NCBI GenBank assembly: GCA_014529385.2
Contig: CM043971.1
Location: forward strand, 94,899,840-94,963,839
Direction: 5' to 3'
Source of the DNA: Adiantum capillus-veneris
Lineage: Eukaryota > Streptophyta > Polypodiopsida > Polypodiales > Pteridaceae
DNA length: 64,000 nt
The position numbers and the translations under genes are program-made. Shown piece after piece: positions 46,491-58,710 of this stretch. The notes under the pieces are model-generated. The model was not told the DNA's origin. It made no database searches and saw only the letters and a program-made list of their open reading frames with translations. Position 1 is the stretch's first letter. Each line of letters opens with the position of its first letter.

Positions 46491-47890
46491 GGTATTTCCA
46501 TCTTCTCCCTCGCAATATTCTCCAAACCTTGTTTAAAGGTACAGGTCTAGTGTTTAGTTGAGGCTTGTCCAATTCTCTGATCCCTTCTTGAAGCTTTGAG
46601 GTAGGGTCTTTTACCCCAAATTTTTCTAAGCATTTCCCTACGGTAGTCCACATGTTTGGTCGTAACCTCAGGAGTTTGGCTAACGTGATTGTGCATGCCA
46701 TAGGGGTGGACAATAACTCAATCAACCCTTGTGAATCCATCACTCTGTTGGAAGAAAGTCTTTAAGATGGGATTGCTCTCACCTCAGACTTAGCTTCATA
46801 CTCCCCTAGGTAGGAGGGTAGAGTTTTTAGCAAGTCTGGTTGGCTATGCCCCGAACTAATTGAACCCTGGTTTCCCCCTTGTGAATGCATATCAAAGTTC
46901 ATTTGTGATCTTTCCTCAAACTCTTCAATGGGAGGTAAGATCTCAGTTTTCTCCTTGTCAGCGCGATTCACCCCATTAGCTTCATTTGCTTCCCGGATTT
47001 TCTTCCACAGGTCGTTTAGACTATTATCCTCTTTTCCCATCTCTGGTATTTTGGGTTGGAAACTATCACATGTTTCATCAGTTGTATTCAACACTATGAT
47101 AGTTTCCCGCTTTGAATCTGAGGCAGTCATGAATCCTTCCTTGGTGTCTGCTTGTTTCTTCAGAGTTGGTGTGATAAGGGTTGGAACTAGCACCTCGTGC
47201 CAACTTGCCAGTTTACCGAGCGGATTTTCTATCAAGGATTGGGCTATTTCAATCATCTTTCTACACATTTCCAACCTCTATTTTTCTGTTTCCGCATATG
47301 GATAAGTCATCCATCTTTGCTCTTGGTTTTGGTTGTTTTTTAGTCTGGCTTCGTATGCCTTTAAAAGTGCGTCAAGCTGTTCATTTACTTTTTCTACCAG
47401 TACAGATCCTTCTGATCCTGCACTTCGGGGTTCCTTTATTTCCTTGGGCCCTATTGTTACCGCAGTGTGTGAGCAAACTAGTTAGATCCTCTAAATGTTC
47501 CAATCTATCCTTAGTGTGTTTCAGCTCCTCAGTTAGAGCTGTTTGCTCTCGTTCCTTCCTGGCTTTCATACGAGCCTTTCTAGCTTTCCAAGTGCTTCGT
47601 TGATTTTTTATTTTTTCACTAGGGGCATTGGTTTTTGTCTCTTCAATTATGGGTTCGTTTGTCATTCTTTGAGCTTGTGCTCGTGTCACTGCCTGAATCG
47701 GTATTACTGTCTCGTTTTCTGACCCTCCACTGGAAGGCACTGCTTCCAGCATGTTCAAAGTAGTTTTTGCTCCTTTGCTCAGGTTCTTAGGGTGATCAGG
47801 AATCAAATGAGTAGTCCCACATTCTGTGCAATACGCATTGACTCTAATGATTTCATCATGAGGACAACTCTTAGCCAATGGTCTCCGCCA
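46444..47890 (-). pseudogene. Gag C-terminal half: zinc knuckles and coiled linker
   Basis: Frames 47381-47893, 46762-47274 and 46444-46743. Two knuckles straddle a frame change: CYKCGGDHWL (with the following AKSC) and YCTECGTTHLIPD. A basic/coiled stretch follows (RSTWKARKARMKARKEREQT; TEELKHTKDRLEHLEDL), then a mixed region up to the protease (LLSTPMACTITLAKLLRLRP). Knuckles bind element RNA for packaging. The stops and shifts make it a decayed copy. Confidence 0.65.
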
Positions 47891-49451
47891 CACTTGTAGC
47901 AGGGTCCCTTAGGCTGTTGAGGTGCTCCTTGAGCTCCTCTTTGTTGGTATGCATGCCTCTGCCCGCCCATGCTTCCATTGGCTATGAACAATAGTGTTCG
48001 TTCATCCAAGCCGTATCTTCCTTCTCCTGCGGCCTGTGCAGGTGTTGGTGGTCCTGTACTTCCAATCATGCTCCAAGGTTCTTGCATTTTAGGTTCTTTC
48101 GATGGATAATAGACAGGATTTGCTGCATATCCATTGGAATCTTCATAATATGCATGCATAGGTACCAAAGCCTTCTCTTCTGGTTCGTTTACCGTTGGTG
48201 TGTATCTTATGCCTACCGGTCTTACTCCTGGTAGGGGTGGTTGTTGCCCCAATACTGATTGTGGTCTCTCAACTCCTACAGGTCCTGGTAGGTTGTCTGC
48301 TTGATACCTAGGCATCGGTGGAAGTTGAGGAGATGCTACCTGAGCTTGGGGAGCATATGGTTGCTCTCTCACATATCCCTTGTTATAATAACACTCCTTT
48401 GTCACATGGTTTGTCCATTTTTGTTCAATTGCACACCACTTCGGCTACTTAGCCTGAGCCTTGGCATACATATTATTTTTTTTAGCACTTCTTCCACCAG
48501 CTGCTCCTGACTTACAGCTACTTCTCCTTTCTGTACTGTCTTAGCGGACTTGCTTCCACTTTGTTGTGAGGATGAATCATCATCAAGATCCTTGAATTCA
48601 CCCTCCTTGAAGACCGCACAATTGTCTACAAGGTAAAGAGCTTCCTTAGTTAACTCATTTAACGTTGTGCTACTCTTCATATGTAAGTCCTTCTGGAGAT
48701 CTGCATTCCTTAGTCCTTGAATAAATATAAGCATAATTCTGGACTGGGTTGGTAGTTCTTCCACAGGGCAGAACTTCACATATCTCTTTAGTCGTAGGGC
48801 TGCCTTTCGCACAGATTCCCCTTCCTTTTGTTTGAATTTATGGATTTGTGAGACTGTATTATGAGCTATCCCCCTTTGTGAGAATTCCTCAATAAACTCG
48901 TCAAACACCTCCTCCATAGACTCAAAGTCTCTACACTCCACAGAGTCAAACCAAGTGGCGGCATCCTCTTCTAGGGTAAGCCCAAACCCTGCAAATTGAG
49001 TAGGAAAGTCCAAAACTTCTTCAGCTCTAATTACATGCACAAAGGCTGCTACATGATCCCTAGGATCTCTATTTCCCGTGTATTTCTTGTTTACCCATTT
49101 TTGCACCTGAGAAGGTCTAATTCTACAATGGTCTACAAATAACATCATTGGTTCTCCTCCTCCTACTCAATACATCTCCTCTAGCCTTCGGTAGTGGGAG
49201 GGTTCCTCTCCCAGAGGTGCTCCTAAGCCATAATTTCTGACAGTTCTTGCAAGAGGTGGTTCATCTCTTCGAACTCGTTCTATGGGTTGTCTTCCAGGCT
49301 CTGCCGACTCTTGATTTTTTGGCTTACTCTCGCCTTGATAGTGTGAATAGAGTGGTGGTTCTTGTAAATCTCTTAGCCCTCTTGCGGCTGGATAACCATC
49401 TCTGTTTCGGTCTTGTTCTAATGTCGCACTTTGTTGAAGCCGTGCCTGCAA
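47803..49451 (-). pseudogene. Gag capsid region of the 41-50 kb gypsy element
   Basis: Frames 48402-49148 and 47803-48405 plus 49167-49451 upstream. The capsid core is clear: WVNKKYTGNRDPRDHVAAF, GFGLTLEEDAATWFDSVECR, FDEFIEEFSQRG, FKQKEGESVRKAALRLKRYV and LIFIQGLRNADLQKDL. This is the Retrotrans_gag fold. After it come acidic and Gln-rich linkers and a Pro/Gln-rich region (PYAPQAQVASPQLPPMPRY) before the knuckle at about 47880. It forms the particle around element RNA. Stops and frame changes (about 49150, 48402) show it is no longer intact. Confidence 0.85.
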
Positions 49452-49499
49452 TGACGGTTGGGTTGCCTATTAGTTCTGGTAGTTGAACGTCTATTGTCG

Positions 49500-50376
49500 G
49501 TTAGAATGTGATGTTGCGTTGTACTCTTCTGAAAATGGATTTGTTGACTTGCTAGGGGTATAGGTGGACCTTGGTACTTCTTCGGGCATATGTTGATATT
49601 TCTGGAACTTTTGTATTTTCTACCTCCTCTGGGAGAATTCGTTTGTATTCTCGCCCGTACCTGTCAACAAAAATGATATCCTTCCCCATAGCAATTTCAT
49701 AAGAGAATAAGTAAAGAACCTTGCCTTTGCTTAATTCATTTGGGTAGGGTTCTTTGCATCAAAAATAAGAGACTACTCCTTCGCTATCATGCTTGTAAAT
49801 TCCCACATTCTCATTATAGGTAAGGACCCTGGTTTTTTTTTTATCATACATAAAAAGATCTCCAGGACGATCAATTTTTGGAGGCGGTTCTTGAGTCTCT
49901 GAGACCATTTTTCCTTTTGCCACATTATCTCCATATCTGTTGTAATCCTCAGGTTTGCTAACTATCAGATAGTGGTTCCCCTTTTCATCTCGGAATCTAT
50001 CTCCATCATCATAGACTTGAATTATCTCTCGTCTCTGAGAAGGCCGTTTACAAATACACTTGCGTCCCCTATAGTCATAATAAACTATGGCTCCCCGAGA
50101 GTTTGTTCCCTCTAAGAAGATTATAGTGAACTTGGCATTGTTCAAAGGGTTTTGGGAGGTACTTCCTCCTAGCATTAGTCCTTCACCGGAGGAACCTCCT
50201 GGATGTTGACTACCCATCATGAAGAAGGACTTATCTGATGAAGTGTCAGGATCACTACCTTCCTCAATGATTGGTGCTAATGGATCTAGCCTTGCCTGAG
50301 TTATAGACACTAAGCTACCCTGATCACCTGCCACTTTTTGGTCTCTAGGAATGTGTCTTCCTGATCTTAAATTCAT
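49500..50376 (-). pseudogene. N-terminal region of gag (MNLRSGR start)
   Basis: The likely start is ATG at 50376 (MNLRSGRHIPRDQKVAGD), since LRSGR is a common N-terminal motif of plant gypsy Gag proteins; the longer frame begins with GTG at 50412. It continues with NSRGAIVYYDYRGRKCICKR, REIIQVYDDGDRFRDEKGNH and TYNENVGIYKHDSEGVVSYF (stop 49759), after which YLFSYEIAMGKDIIFVDRYG reads on. This is an additional beta-rich N-terminal domain of about 300 residues not typical of gypsy Gag; I do not recognise it. Confidence 0.5.
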
Positions 50377-50419
50377 CAACTTCGCAATGCAATTTATCAC
50401 AAATCCAACCACTCACTTG

Positions 50420-52150
50420 GCAAGGGATCAGTTTCCGCACAACTTCTTGCCTTGCCGCTGAATATACCTGTACACAAGCATTTAATTTCGGCAATCGAAT
50501 CAAAGCATTTAACCGCTAGAGGTGGTCTTAGTAATGATTGATATAACTGGAGGGTTAACCTCAACCACTACTGTACTCTATACACTTCGGATGTTCTTGA
50601 TTAGGTATGCTAATCTAGAACTATACTTTACCCGAGTATTTGTCAGTCTAGAGGTAAAGTCTTAATTCCATCTTTTCTCCATCAAAAGGTCAAACAAGGT
50701 CCAATTTCACTTCTGAAAGAAGTTCTGGAACTCTTAAGTCAATTGGAACATCACTCTATGTCCACAGTTAGATTTTGACTTCAATAAGACCCTGTAGACA
50801 TCCTACGTGTAGCATGTCTACCTGCTCTGTTTTGGCTGAAATTTGCACTATAGATTCCCCTTGATGTGCTGAGTCCACAGCTATTCTCACTTTTTGATTT
50901 GGACACCTATAAGCTGGTCAACTGATCAGAAATCTGTTCCAGTAGCCTGATGTTGATATGATATTTCACCAGTCAAATCAACTCCAATTTGGACCAAAAT
51001 TGACTAGGAGACTTGCCTAAGGCTGTACAACACCCTGCTATGTCCACAGTCAGATTTTGACTTCAATATCATGTCTTAGACATACCACGTGTAGGATGTC
51101 TAACTGCTCAAAATTGCTCTAAATTCAAACCACAGACTCCTCTTAAGGTGCTGATCACTCTGGTATGCTCACAGTTGTATTTGGAGTGCTAAATCATTGT
51201 GAACACATCCTACGTGTAGGATGTCTAAGTGCTCTATTTGACTCCAAACTTGAGCCACAGCTTCCCCTTGATGTTAGCAACCCAATGCTATGCTTAGATT
51301 TTAGTTTGGATTTCAAAAGACCCAAAAACTAGTTGTTCTAGCCTTTTCTCGTTTAAAAAAAACGCTAAAGTTAGCTAAAACCTCAATTTTCTCACCCAAA
51401 TGAGATGAAAACTCTCACATGCTCTGTATAACATGCACATGAAATCATCCTATGGTTTGGTCTCAAAAATTATGCCTTGGGCCCAATTGGGGTAAGATGT
51501 CTAGCAATTTTCGTCTTTTGGCCTTATCCTGTCAAGATATGGTCAAGTTCCCCCTTCCAAGTGAATATAAGGTAATTGCTACCTTCTGAACACACTGGTC
51601 AACTCAGATTTTCAAAATTCTCACCAGAACACCCTGTAGACATCCTACGTGTAAGATGTCTACTGCTCCTTTTCGCAGACTAAAGTGCTACTTTGCCTTC
51701 CCTATGCTCTCAGCAATTGCCAATATGCCTTACAAGTGAAAAAATATGAAAATTTCTCTCAATTTAAACCTTTTCTGAACTTTTACGTTTTCTGAGTCCG
51801 CCTTTTAGCTTTTGGGCAATCCAATAAGGGAAAAACGCTCAAGTCTATATGTTACTAGGGTGAAACCCACCCTCTGAACACACAGGTGACCTCAGTTTCC
51901 CCAAATTCCCTGCCAAAAACCCCATGGAGACATGTACGCGTAGGATGTCTACTGTCTTAAAATTTAATTTTTTTCTGACAGAAGTAATCCGTATGCTCTG
52001 TATACCTCTCCACAATAGCTACTCCACATCTAATACATAAGAGAAATATCCTTCAATGCATACCTCTACATGACATTCTCTAAGATTTAGGTTCACTACA
52101 CCATAGGCTTTATCTTGCGGGTTTTCCCTGATACAAATGCAAGGCCTGTG
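50420..52150. repeat. Presumed 5' flank of the gypsy element with palindrome-bearing tandem units
   Basis: Five palindromes (50795, 51077, 51203, 51637, 51926) sit in related surroundings: before them (CA)CAGTTAGATTTTGACTTCAATA..., after them CTGCTCTATTTTGG...CCACAGATTCCCCTTGATGT. The spacing of 282, 126, 434 and 289 bp suggests a tandem unit of about 285 bp with deletions and additions. It lies where leader and 5' LTR are expected, but no LTR boundary or primer site could be fixed. Confidence 0.5.
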
Positions 52151-52159
52151 GGAGTTAGT

Positions 52160-53575
52160 GCAAACTGATGAATGACCGTGTGCTCTTTTTGTTGAAGCCC
52201 TAGAATATGCACATACACATAGTACATGTACTTACATGCCAAAAAAACTTTATGTGTAGATGAGTCTCTTCTGAAAATCGGGACAGGTGCAACTAGGTTC
52301 TACCTTAATGTGTACATCATAACAACTCTTTGTCAATACCCGAAAGACTATGTGTTGTTCACTTTCTAGTTTCTTGTCCAAGAAGTTACAACCATACTTG
52401 CAGCTGACTCCAATCTCTTTTGCGTTTCTTTGGAAATACCATGTCTCCACTTACGATTCCTTCTATTGGAGCCTCCTTGTGTAAGAGCAACATTTGTATT
52501 GTTCATGCGTCGTAGTGGTGTTGCAAAATCTGCAAATTGAATTCCACTTTGTACCAAGCTGTCACTCTCTTCCTTTGAGATAAGTTGGGTCCAATAAGTT
52601 GTCACTCTCTTCCTTTGATAAGTTGGTTCCAATATCCACTTACCAGAAATAAAGAACGACAATTGAGAATTTAACTTGCCTCTGTACTTTTTGAGTGTGG
52701 CCTACTTCATAATTGCAGAACCATATCCACTGTGCAATTGTCTTGTCTTAAAAAGTTCTCTCATACCAAAAACAGGGAGCAACCATTCCCACTTGATGAC
52801 TCTGTAATTTGTTACCACAACTTTTCTTACCTACCATTCCAAGACATTTCCTCATGCAATTGGTTGGCATCCTTCGTAAAGCCCACTCTTCGCGGGCAAC
52901 TTTGACCTCTTGAATACACCTTGCTAAATTCTCCCCAAGCTGCATTGGAATGCTCTCTCATGCTTCACTTTAAGTGACACCATATACTTCTTCATTATCC
53001 TCTCTATCAAAAGGTATACTCCGTGGTCTCCCTCTGGTTTTGCGTTGTCTTGCTTCCATTACATATCCAAGTTTATGTGAGCTTGTACCGTGATTGCACT
53101 TGTTTTCTTCTTTCGTTGTACTGTCTCCTTGCCACCTTCCATCACAAGCTCCTCATATAAAGGACTACCACCAACCAAGCCTTTTAATGTACTTGCAAAA
53201 TGAGTCAGATTTGGAGATTCTCTGTATTTAGAACTGTCCATCATTGCTTCTATGGAAGGGCCCGTTCCGATGTATCTCCCTGTGGTGCATCCCAATCTTT
53301 TTGCACATTGAATATATGCATTCAAAACATCACTGACACATGCATCATAAAGTGATATTTTACGTTTACCACCCTTCACCTGCAAGCCAACTAGCATGGA
53401 TGCTCTCTGACAAGTTTATACTTGGAATTTGAGCTTTCTCCCATGGACTCTTACTGACCTATAAATACAAAACAATTAAAACCATATATATGTAAATCTT
53501 TGTTTTCATGTATTTAATAAGAACCAAAAAAATGATTGATATACCATTGTCTCAACGCTTCCCCAATGGGAAATC
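52160..53575 (-). pseudogene. SWIM zinc-finger protein, transposase-like, with intron
   Basis: An upstream exon ends SKWISHWGSVETM (53535-53575). An intron with GT..AG ends (about 53449-53545) leads to SPWEKAQIPSINLSESIHAS, GKRKISLYDACVSDVLNAYI, GRYIGTGPSIEAMMDSSKYR and GSPLYEELVMEGGKETVQRK (53059-53450). Further broken frames lead to YDVHIKVEPSCTCPDFQKRL (52262-52330) and FLACKYMYYVYVHIL (about 52200-52245). CxCP...C-x-(H) is the SWIM zinc finger found in MULE/FAR1-type transposases and related proteins; the last ligand, normally His, is Tyr here. Numerous stops in 52450-53050 show decay. Either a transposase-derived gene or an element remnant. Confidence 0.5.
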
Positions 53576-53619
53576 CATTTGCTCCCACCAATTAAACCAT
53601 CTCTCTTAGGAATTTTTAT

Positions 53620-54955
53620 TAGAGAGATGGCTGAGATTCTCTTTGAAGATAGGATTAAAACAAATCAGCCTCTTCCGGAAGGATGGATCCACACAACTTT
53701 GCATTGTCATAAATTGGCCAGAACTCGTCTGACGAAAGGCAAACGCACGTTGTATGATCCAGAGACCAAAACCTATCATCCTCTCATGCCTTATGAATTG
53801 GAAATGACCACAGAAAGGCGGGATCATCTTGAGCATGAGGCCATTTACAGACTTATCCAGAAGGACAATGATGCACTTGGACTTCTGAAACACCAACACG
53901 ATCGAAGGGCAAGAGGAAGCGGGTTCAGTGAAAGGATACTGGGTAGTTCCATCTCAGAATCAGACGGTGGATTTTCCCATTAAGGCGCTGGAATTTCTTT
54001 GGCTGGGCACCATTGGAATTAAAATTATAGGGGTGTCAAGCACTCAACAAGCATGAAATATGGTATAAATCTAGCAATACTAGAAGAGTTAGCAACTTCA
54101 GAGGAGTACTATCATGAGGAACATCGGCCAACCCAGCAAGCGGGCAAAGAGGTTCCTCAACACCTAGGAAGAATTAGACAGTGGGATTTTTTTTCCAAAA
54201 ATTTTGGAGTCATACCAAAATTCAAGAAAGGAGGGAAGGATGTAGAAGGCGAAGACAGTCTCAACAGGTAGGAACTATCTCCTGGAAGCCGATAGTGGAT
54301 CAGTCAGTAATTACCATGGTATTTATCACAGTAACTTCGAGAGGCTATAAGTAGGACCCATTACATTGTAATTAGGTTGCTTGTCTTTTGACTTCTTACT
54401 CTTAGTCTCTTGGTTTTATTCTCCCAAGTTGTTCATGAGCTACAATCTCTTCACTTGTAATTCTACTCTGTAATCATTACTATAGTAATCAATTGTGCTT
54501 CAGCCGATTATACCTTGGACTCATTCTTCATAAACTTTGAATTTTAATCTGAAACACTTTTCTAGTCATTCATTCGGTTTCTCGTCCCAGTAGAGTACTT
54601 CAGTTCAGTTAACTATTCTAGTTTCTTCTATTCCAGTTTCACTGATTGAACGACTTACCAGTAATTCTACTCTGTAATCATTACTACGATAGTCAATTGT
54701 GCTTCAGTCGATTATACCTTGTACTCGTTCTTCATAAACTTTGAATTTGAATCTAAAACACTTTTCCAGTCATTCATTCGGTTTCTCATCCCAGTAGAGT
54801 ATTTCAGTTCTTTTAACTATTCTAGTTCAGTTTCCATCTTCTATTACAGTTTCACTAATTGAATGACTTACCAGTAGCTGTAAATTCTAACACTGGAATT
54901 AGCTATCTAAAGAGATCAGCTCTAGTTCCATCCTTTTCAGGGATCTTAGAGGACT
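53620..54955 (+). CDS. Unidentified ORF leading into the tandem array
   Basis: ATG at 53626 starts MAEILFEDRIKTNQPLPEGW and runs to a stop at 53983, ending SSISESDGGFSH. A second frame, 54053-54271 (MKYGINLAILEELATSEEYY ... GGKDVEGEDSLNR), follows. Codon use looks coding (charged helical, few repeats), but no domain is recognised. The first 62 codons are unique to this copy; the rest is inside the 1,148-bp unit. A TATA-like site (TATAAGTA, 54346) lies downstream. It may be the 3' end of an element ORF followed by a promoter/LTR-like segment. Confidence 0.3.
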
Positions 54956-57251
54956 CCACAGAAAGGCGGGATCATCTTGAGCATGAGGCCATTTACAGAC
55001 TTATCCAGAAGGACAATGATGCACTGGGACTTCTGAAACACCAACACGATCGAAGGGCCAGAGGAAGCGGGTTCAGTGAAAGGATACTGGGTAGTTCCAT
55101 CTCAGAATCAGACGGTGGATTTTCCCATTAAGGCGCTGGAATTTCTTTGGCTGGGCACCATTGGAATTAAAATTATAGGGGTGTCAAGCACTCAACAAGC
55201 ATGAAATATGGTATAAATCTAGCAATACTAGAAGAGTTAGCAACTTCAGAGGAGTACTATCATGAGGAACATCGGCCAACCCAGCAAGCGGGCAAAGAGG
55301 TTCCTCAACACCTAGGAAGAATTAGACAGTGGGATTTTTTTTCCAAAAATTTTGGAGTCATACCAAAATTCAAGAAAGGAGGGAAGGATGTAGAAGGCGA
55401 AGACAGTCTCAACAGGTAGGAACTATCTCCTGGAAGCCGATAGTGGATCAGTCAGTAATTACCATGGTATTTATCACAGTAACTTCGAGAGGCTATAAGT
55501 AGGACCCATTACATTGTAATTAGGTTGCTTGTCTTTTGACTTCTTACTCTTAGTCTCTTGGTTTTATTCTCCCAAGTTGTTCATGAGCTACAATCTCTTC
55601 ACTTGTAATTCTACTCTGTAATCATTACTATAGTAATCAATTGTGCTTCAGCCGATTATACCTTGGACTCATTCTTCATAAACTTTGAATTTTAATCTGA
55701 AACACTTTTCTAGTCATTCATTCGGTTTCTCGTCCCAGTAGAGTACTTCAGTTCAGTTAACTATTCTAGTTTCTTCTATTCCAGTTTCACTGATTGAACG
55801 ACTTACCAGTAATTCTACTCTGTAATCATTACTACGATAGTCAATTGTGCTTCAGTCGATTATACCTTGTACTCGTTCTTCATAAACTTTGAATTTGAAT
55901 CTGAAACACTTTTCCAGTCATTCATTCGGTTTCTCATCCCAGTAGAGTATTTCAGTTCTTTTAACTATTCTAGTTCAGTTTCCATCTTCTATTACAGTTT
56001 CACTAATTGAACGACTTACCAGTAGCTGTAAATTCTAACACTGGAATTAGCTATCTAAAGAGATCAGCTCTAGTTCCATCCTTTTCAGGGATCTTAGAGG
56101 ACTCCACAGAAAGGCGGGATCATCTTGAGCATGAGGCCATTTACAGACTTATCCAGAAGGACAATGATGCACTTGGACTTCTGAAACACCAACACGATCG
56201 AAGGGCAAGAGGAAGCGGGTTCAGTGAAAGGATACTGGGTAGTTCCATCTCAGAATCAGACGGTGGATTTTCCCATTAAGGCGCTGGAATTTCTTTGGCT
56301 GGGCACCATTGGAATTAAAATTATAGGGGTGTCAAGCACTCAACAAGCATGAAATATGGTATAAATCTAGCAATACTAGAAGAGTTAGCAACTTCAGAGG
56401 AGTACTATCATGAGGAACATCGGCCAACCCAGCAAGCGGGCAAAGAGGTTCCTCAACACCTAGGAAGAATTAGACAGTGGGATTTTTTTTCCAAAAATTT
56501 TGGAGTCATACCAAAATTCAAGAAAGGAGGGAAGGATGTAGAAGGCGAAGACAGTCTCAACAGGTAGGAACTATCTCCTGGAAGCCGATAGTGGATCAGT
56601 CAGTAATTACCATGGTATTTATCACAGTAACTTCGAGAGGCTATAAGTAGGACCCATTACATTGTAATTAGGTTGCTTGTCTTTTGACTTCTTACTCTTA
56701 GTCTCTTGGTTTTATTCTCCCAAGTTGTTCATGAGCTACAATCTCTTCACTTGTAATTCTACTCTGTAATCATTACTATAGTAATCAATTGTGCTTCAGC
56801 CGATTATACCTTGGACTCATTCTTCATAAACTTTGAATTTTAATCTGAAACACTTTTCTAGTCATTCATTCGGTTTCTCGTCCCAGTAGAGTACTTCAGT
56901 TCAGTTAACTATTCTAGTTTCTTCTATTCCAGTTTCACTGATTGAACGACTTACCAGTAATTCTACTCTGTAATCATTACTACGATAGTCAATTGTGCTT
57001 CAGTCGATTATACCTTGTACTCGTTCTTCATAAACTTTGAATTTGAATCTAAAACACTTTTCCAGTCATTCATTCGGTTTCTCATCCCAGTAGAGTATTT
57101 CAGTTCTTTTAACTATTCTAGTTCAGTTTCCATCTTCTATTACAGTTTCACTAATTGAACGACTTACCAGTAGCTGTAAATTCTAACACTGGAATTAGCT
57201 ATCTAAAGAGATCAGCTCTAGTTCCATCCTTTTCAGGGATCTTAGAGGACT
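53808..57251 (+). repeat. Three tandem units of 1,148 bp
   Basis: Units 53808-54955, 54956-56103 and 56104-57251 follow head to tail and differ by only a few bases (for example CTTGG/CTGGG at 53877/55025, CTAAAAC/CTGAAAC near 54745/55900). Each holds a 58-codon piece (TERRDHLEHEAIYRLIQKDN...), the 72-codon ORF beginning MKYGINLAILEELA, a TATAAGTAGGACC promoter-like site and an internal 205-bp direct duplication. Junctions share the short sequence TCCA/CCA with ACAGAAAGG. High identity indicates recent amplification. Confidence 0.95.
54456..54870 (+). repeat. Internal 205-bp duplication within each unit
   Basis: AATTCTACTCTGTAATCATT starts at about 54460 and again at about 54664; both continue through TCAATTGTGCTTCAG(C/T)CGATTATACCTTG and CCCAGTAGAGTA(C/T)TTCAG. 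The halves differ at about 10% of sites, so this duplication is older than the 1,148-bp amplification and is present in all three units. Confidence 0.9.
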
Positions 57252-57599
57252 CCATAGTTAGTTGAAGCAACTGATTTGTGATCTTTGTGAGACCACGAAG
57301 CTGGATCTTCCATTGTCCCATACAGAGTTGAACCCTCTGTATTTCTCCTTGCAGTTCCATAACATCATTCAATTGGAGAGCATCATTGATCAGTCTTTAC
57401 CAGGTTTTCCATTCTACAAAGGCTCGCTCATACCAGTCCTGAAGTTTATCAGTGATATTAAAGTATGTGAGCCGATCCACTGGTTATGGATGCTAAGGAT
57501 ACATTGTTGAAAAAAATCTAGGCAGTTCAGATTCCTTAGCAGGCAATGCATACAGGAGAACCAGTGAATCAAGCACAAATTCCAAAAAATTAAGTACAA

Positions 57600-58658
57600 C
57601 CTAGTTCTCTTGCTGCATCATCTTTCGAGTCACCCGGACCAGTTGAAAGAGTCTTTGGAGAGTAGTTGCATGTTCCCCTACCGTCATTTGAGTCCAAGGT
57701 CCTTTATTGCTGGAATTCTGATCTTCAATAATAGCTTGCACCCTCTGGTCCAAAATTCCTTTGGCAATTTGCATCTAAAGTAGAACTTCTTTCAATTGAT
57801 TCCTAACTTCCTTCATGCACTTGTATGAAGGCCTATTCCCAAGCAGTAGATCTAAGTCAAGGGCTAAAGAGTGTCAGTCTACAGTAGACTATCCCTGCTA
57901 GTGTGGATTGACTATCTTATCATCAAAATTCAGTGCCCACTCAGGTACCCTTTCCAGTAGCTGGATTCTGCTAGGATGCATATGTAGTTGACACAATTCT
58001 TGATCGTGGAAGGCAGCTAATTTCCAATGTTGAATCATTTCTCTGGCACCGCCATATATCCTTTGAAAGTGTTCCAAATCAGAGAGAAGAACATCATCTT
58101 CCAAATACATCCTAGTAATAGGATCTTGTTGATGTCTCAGTCTCTTGTTCAGTGTGATGAGCTGTAATGAATGTTGCCCATCATCCTTTAAGGTCTCAGT
58201 CACAGCTTTGGATTTTCCTTTCCCATCTGGACTATGCTGTGACTCGTGTACTAGAGAGCCTCCAGTGTTGTGCATCTGTTCATTGCTTGGTTGCTGATCA
58301 TCAGCCTGCCAGTCTCCCGACTGCTAGTCTGGTTGGCCCTTGTTGGGGTGACTGGCCCCTATGGCAGCTGATCCACCAACACCAGAACCTGAAGGTGGAG
58401 AAGGAGGAAAGTCATTATCATCATCAGGTTTGTTTGCTGGTTCATCCTCCCCTTCCTCATCCTTCTCTTCTAGTTTCTAAGAATCCTCATCAAGGTTATT
58501 CTTCTTATCAATGTAGTCCAGAATAGCTTGATTTGCTAAAGCACTGCTATATTCAAAAAGTTTATCTTGAAAATCACTCTGCATAGTTTCCATAAGTGCC
58601 TTCAGATTATCCATATTGAAAGTGACATTGCTTTCCGGATTCAAAATATCAGCCAAGT

Positions 58659-58710
<52 letters not shown>

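Noticed and set aside
53808-57251. CRISPR-like or rDNA-like array
   Set aside because: Units are over 1 kb with no short repeat/spacer pattern, and the context is eukaryotic.
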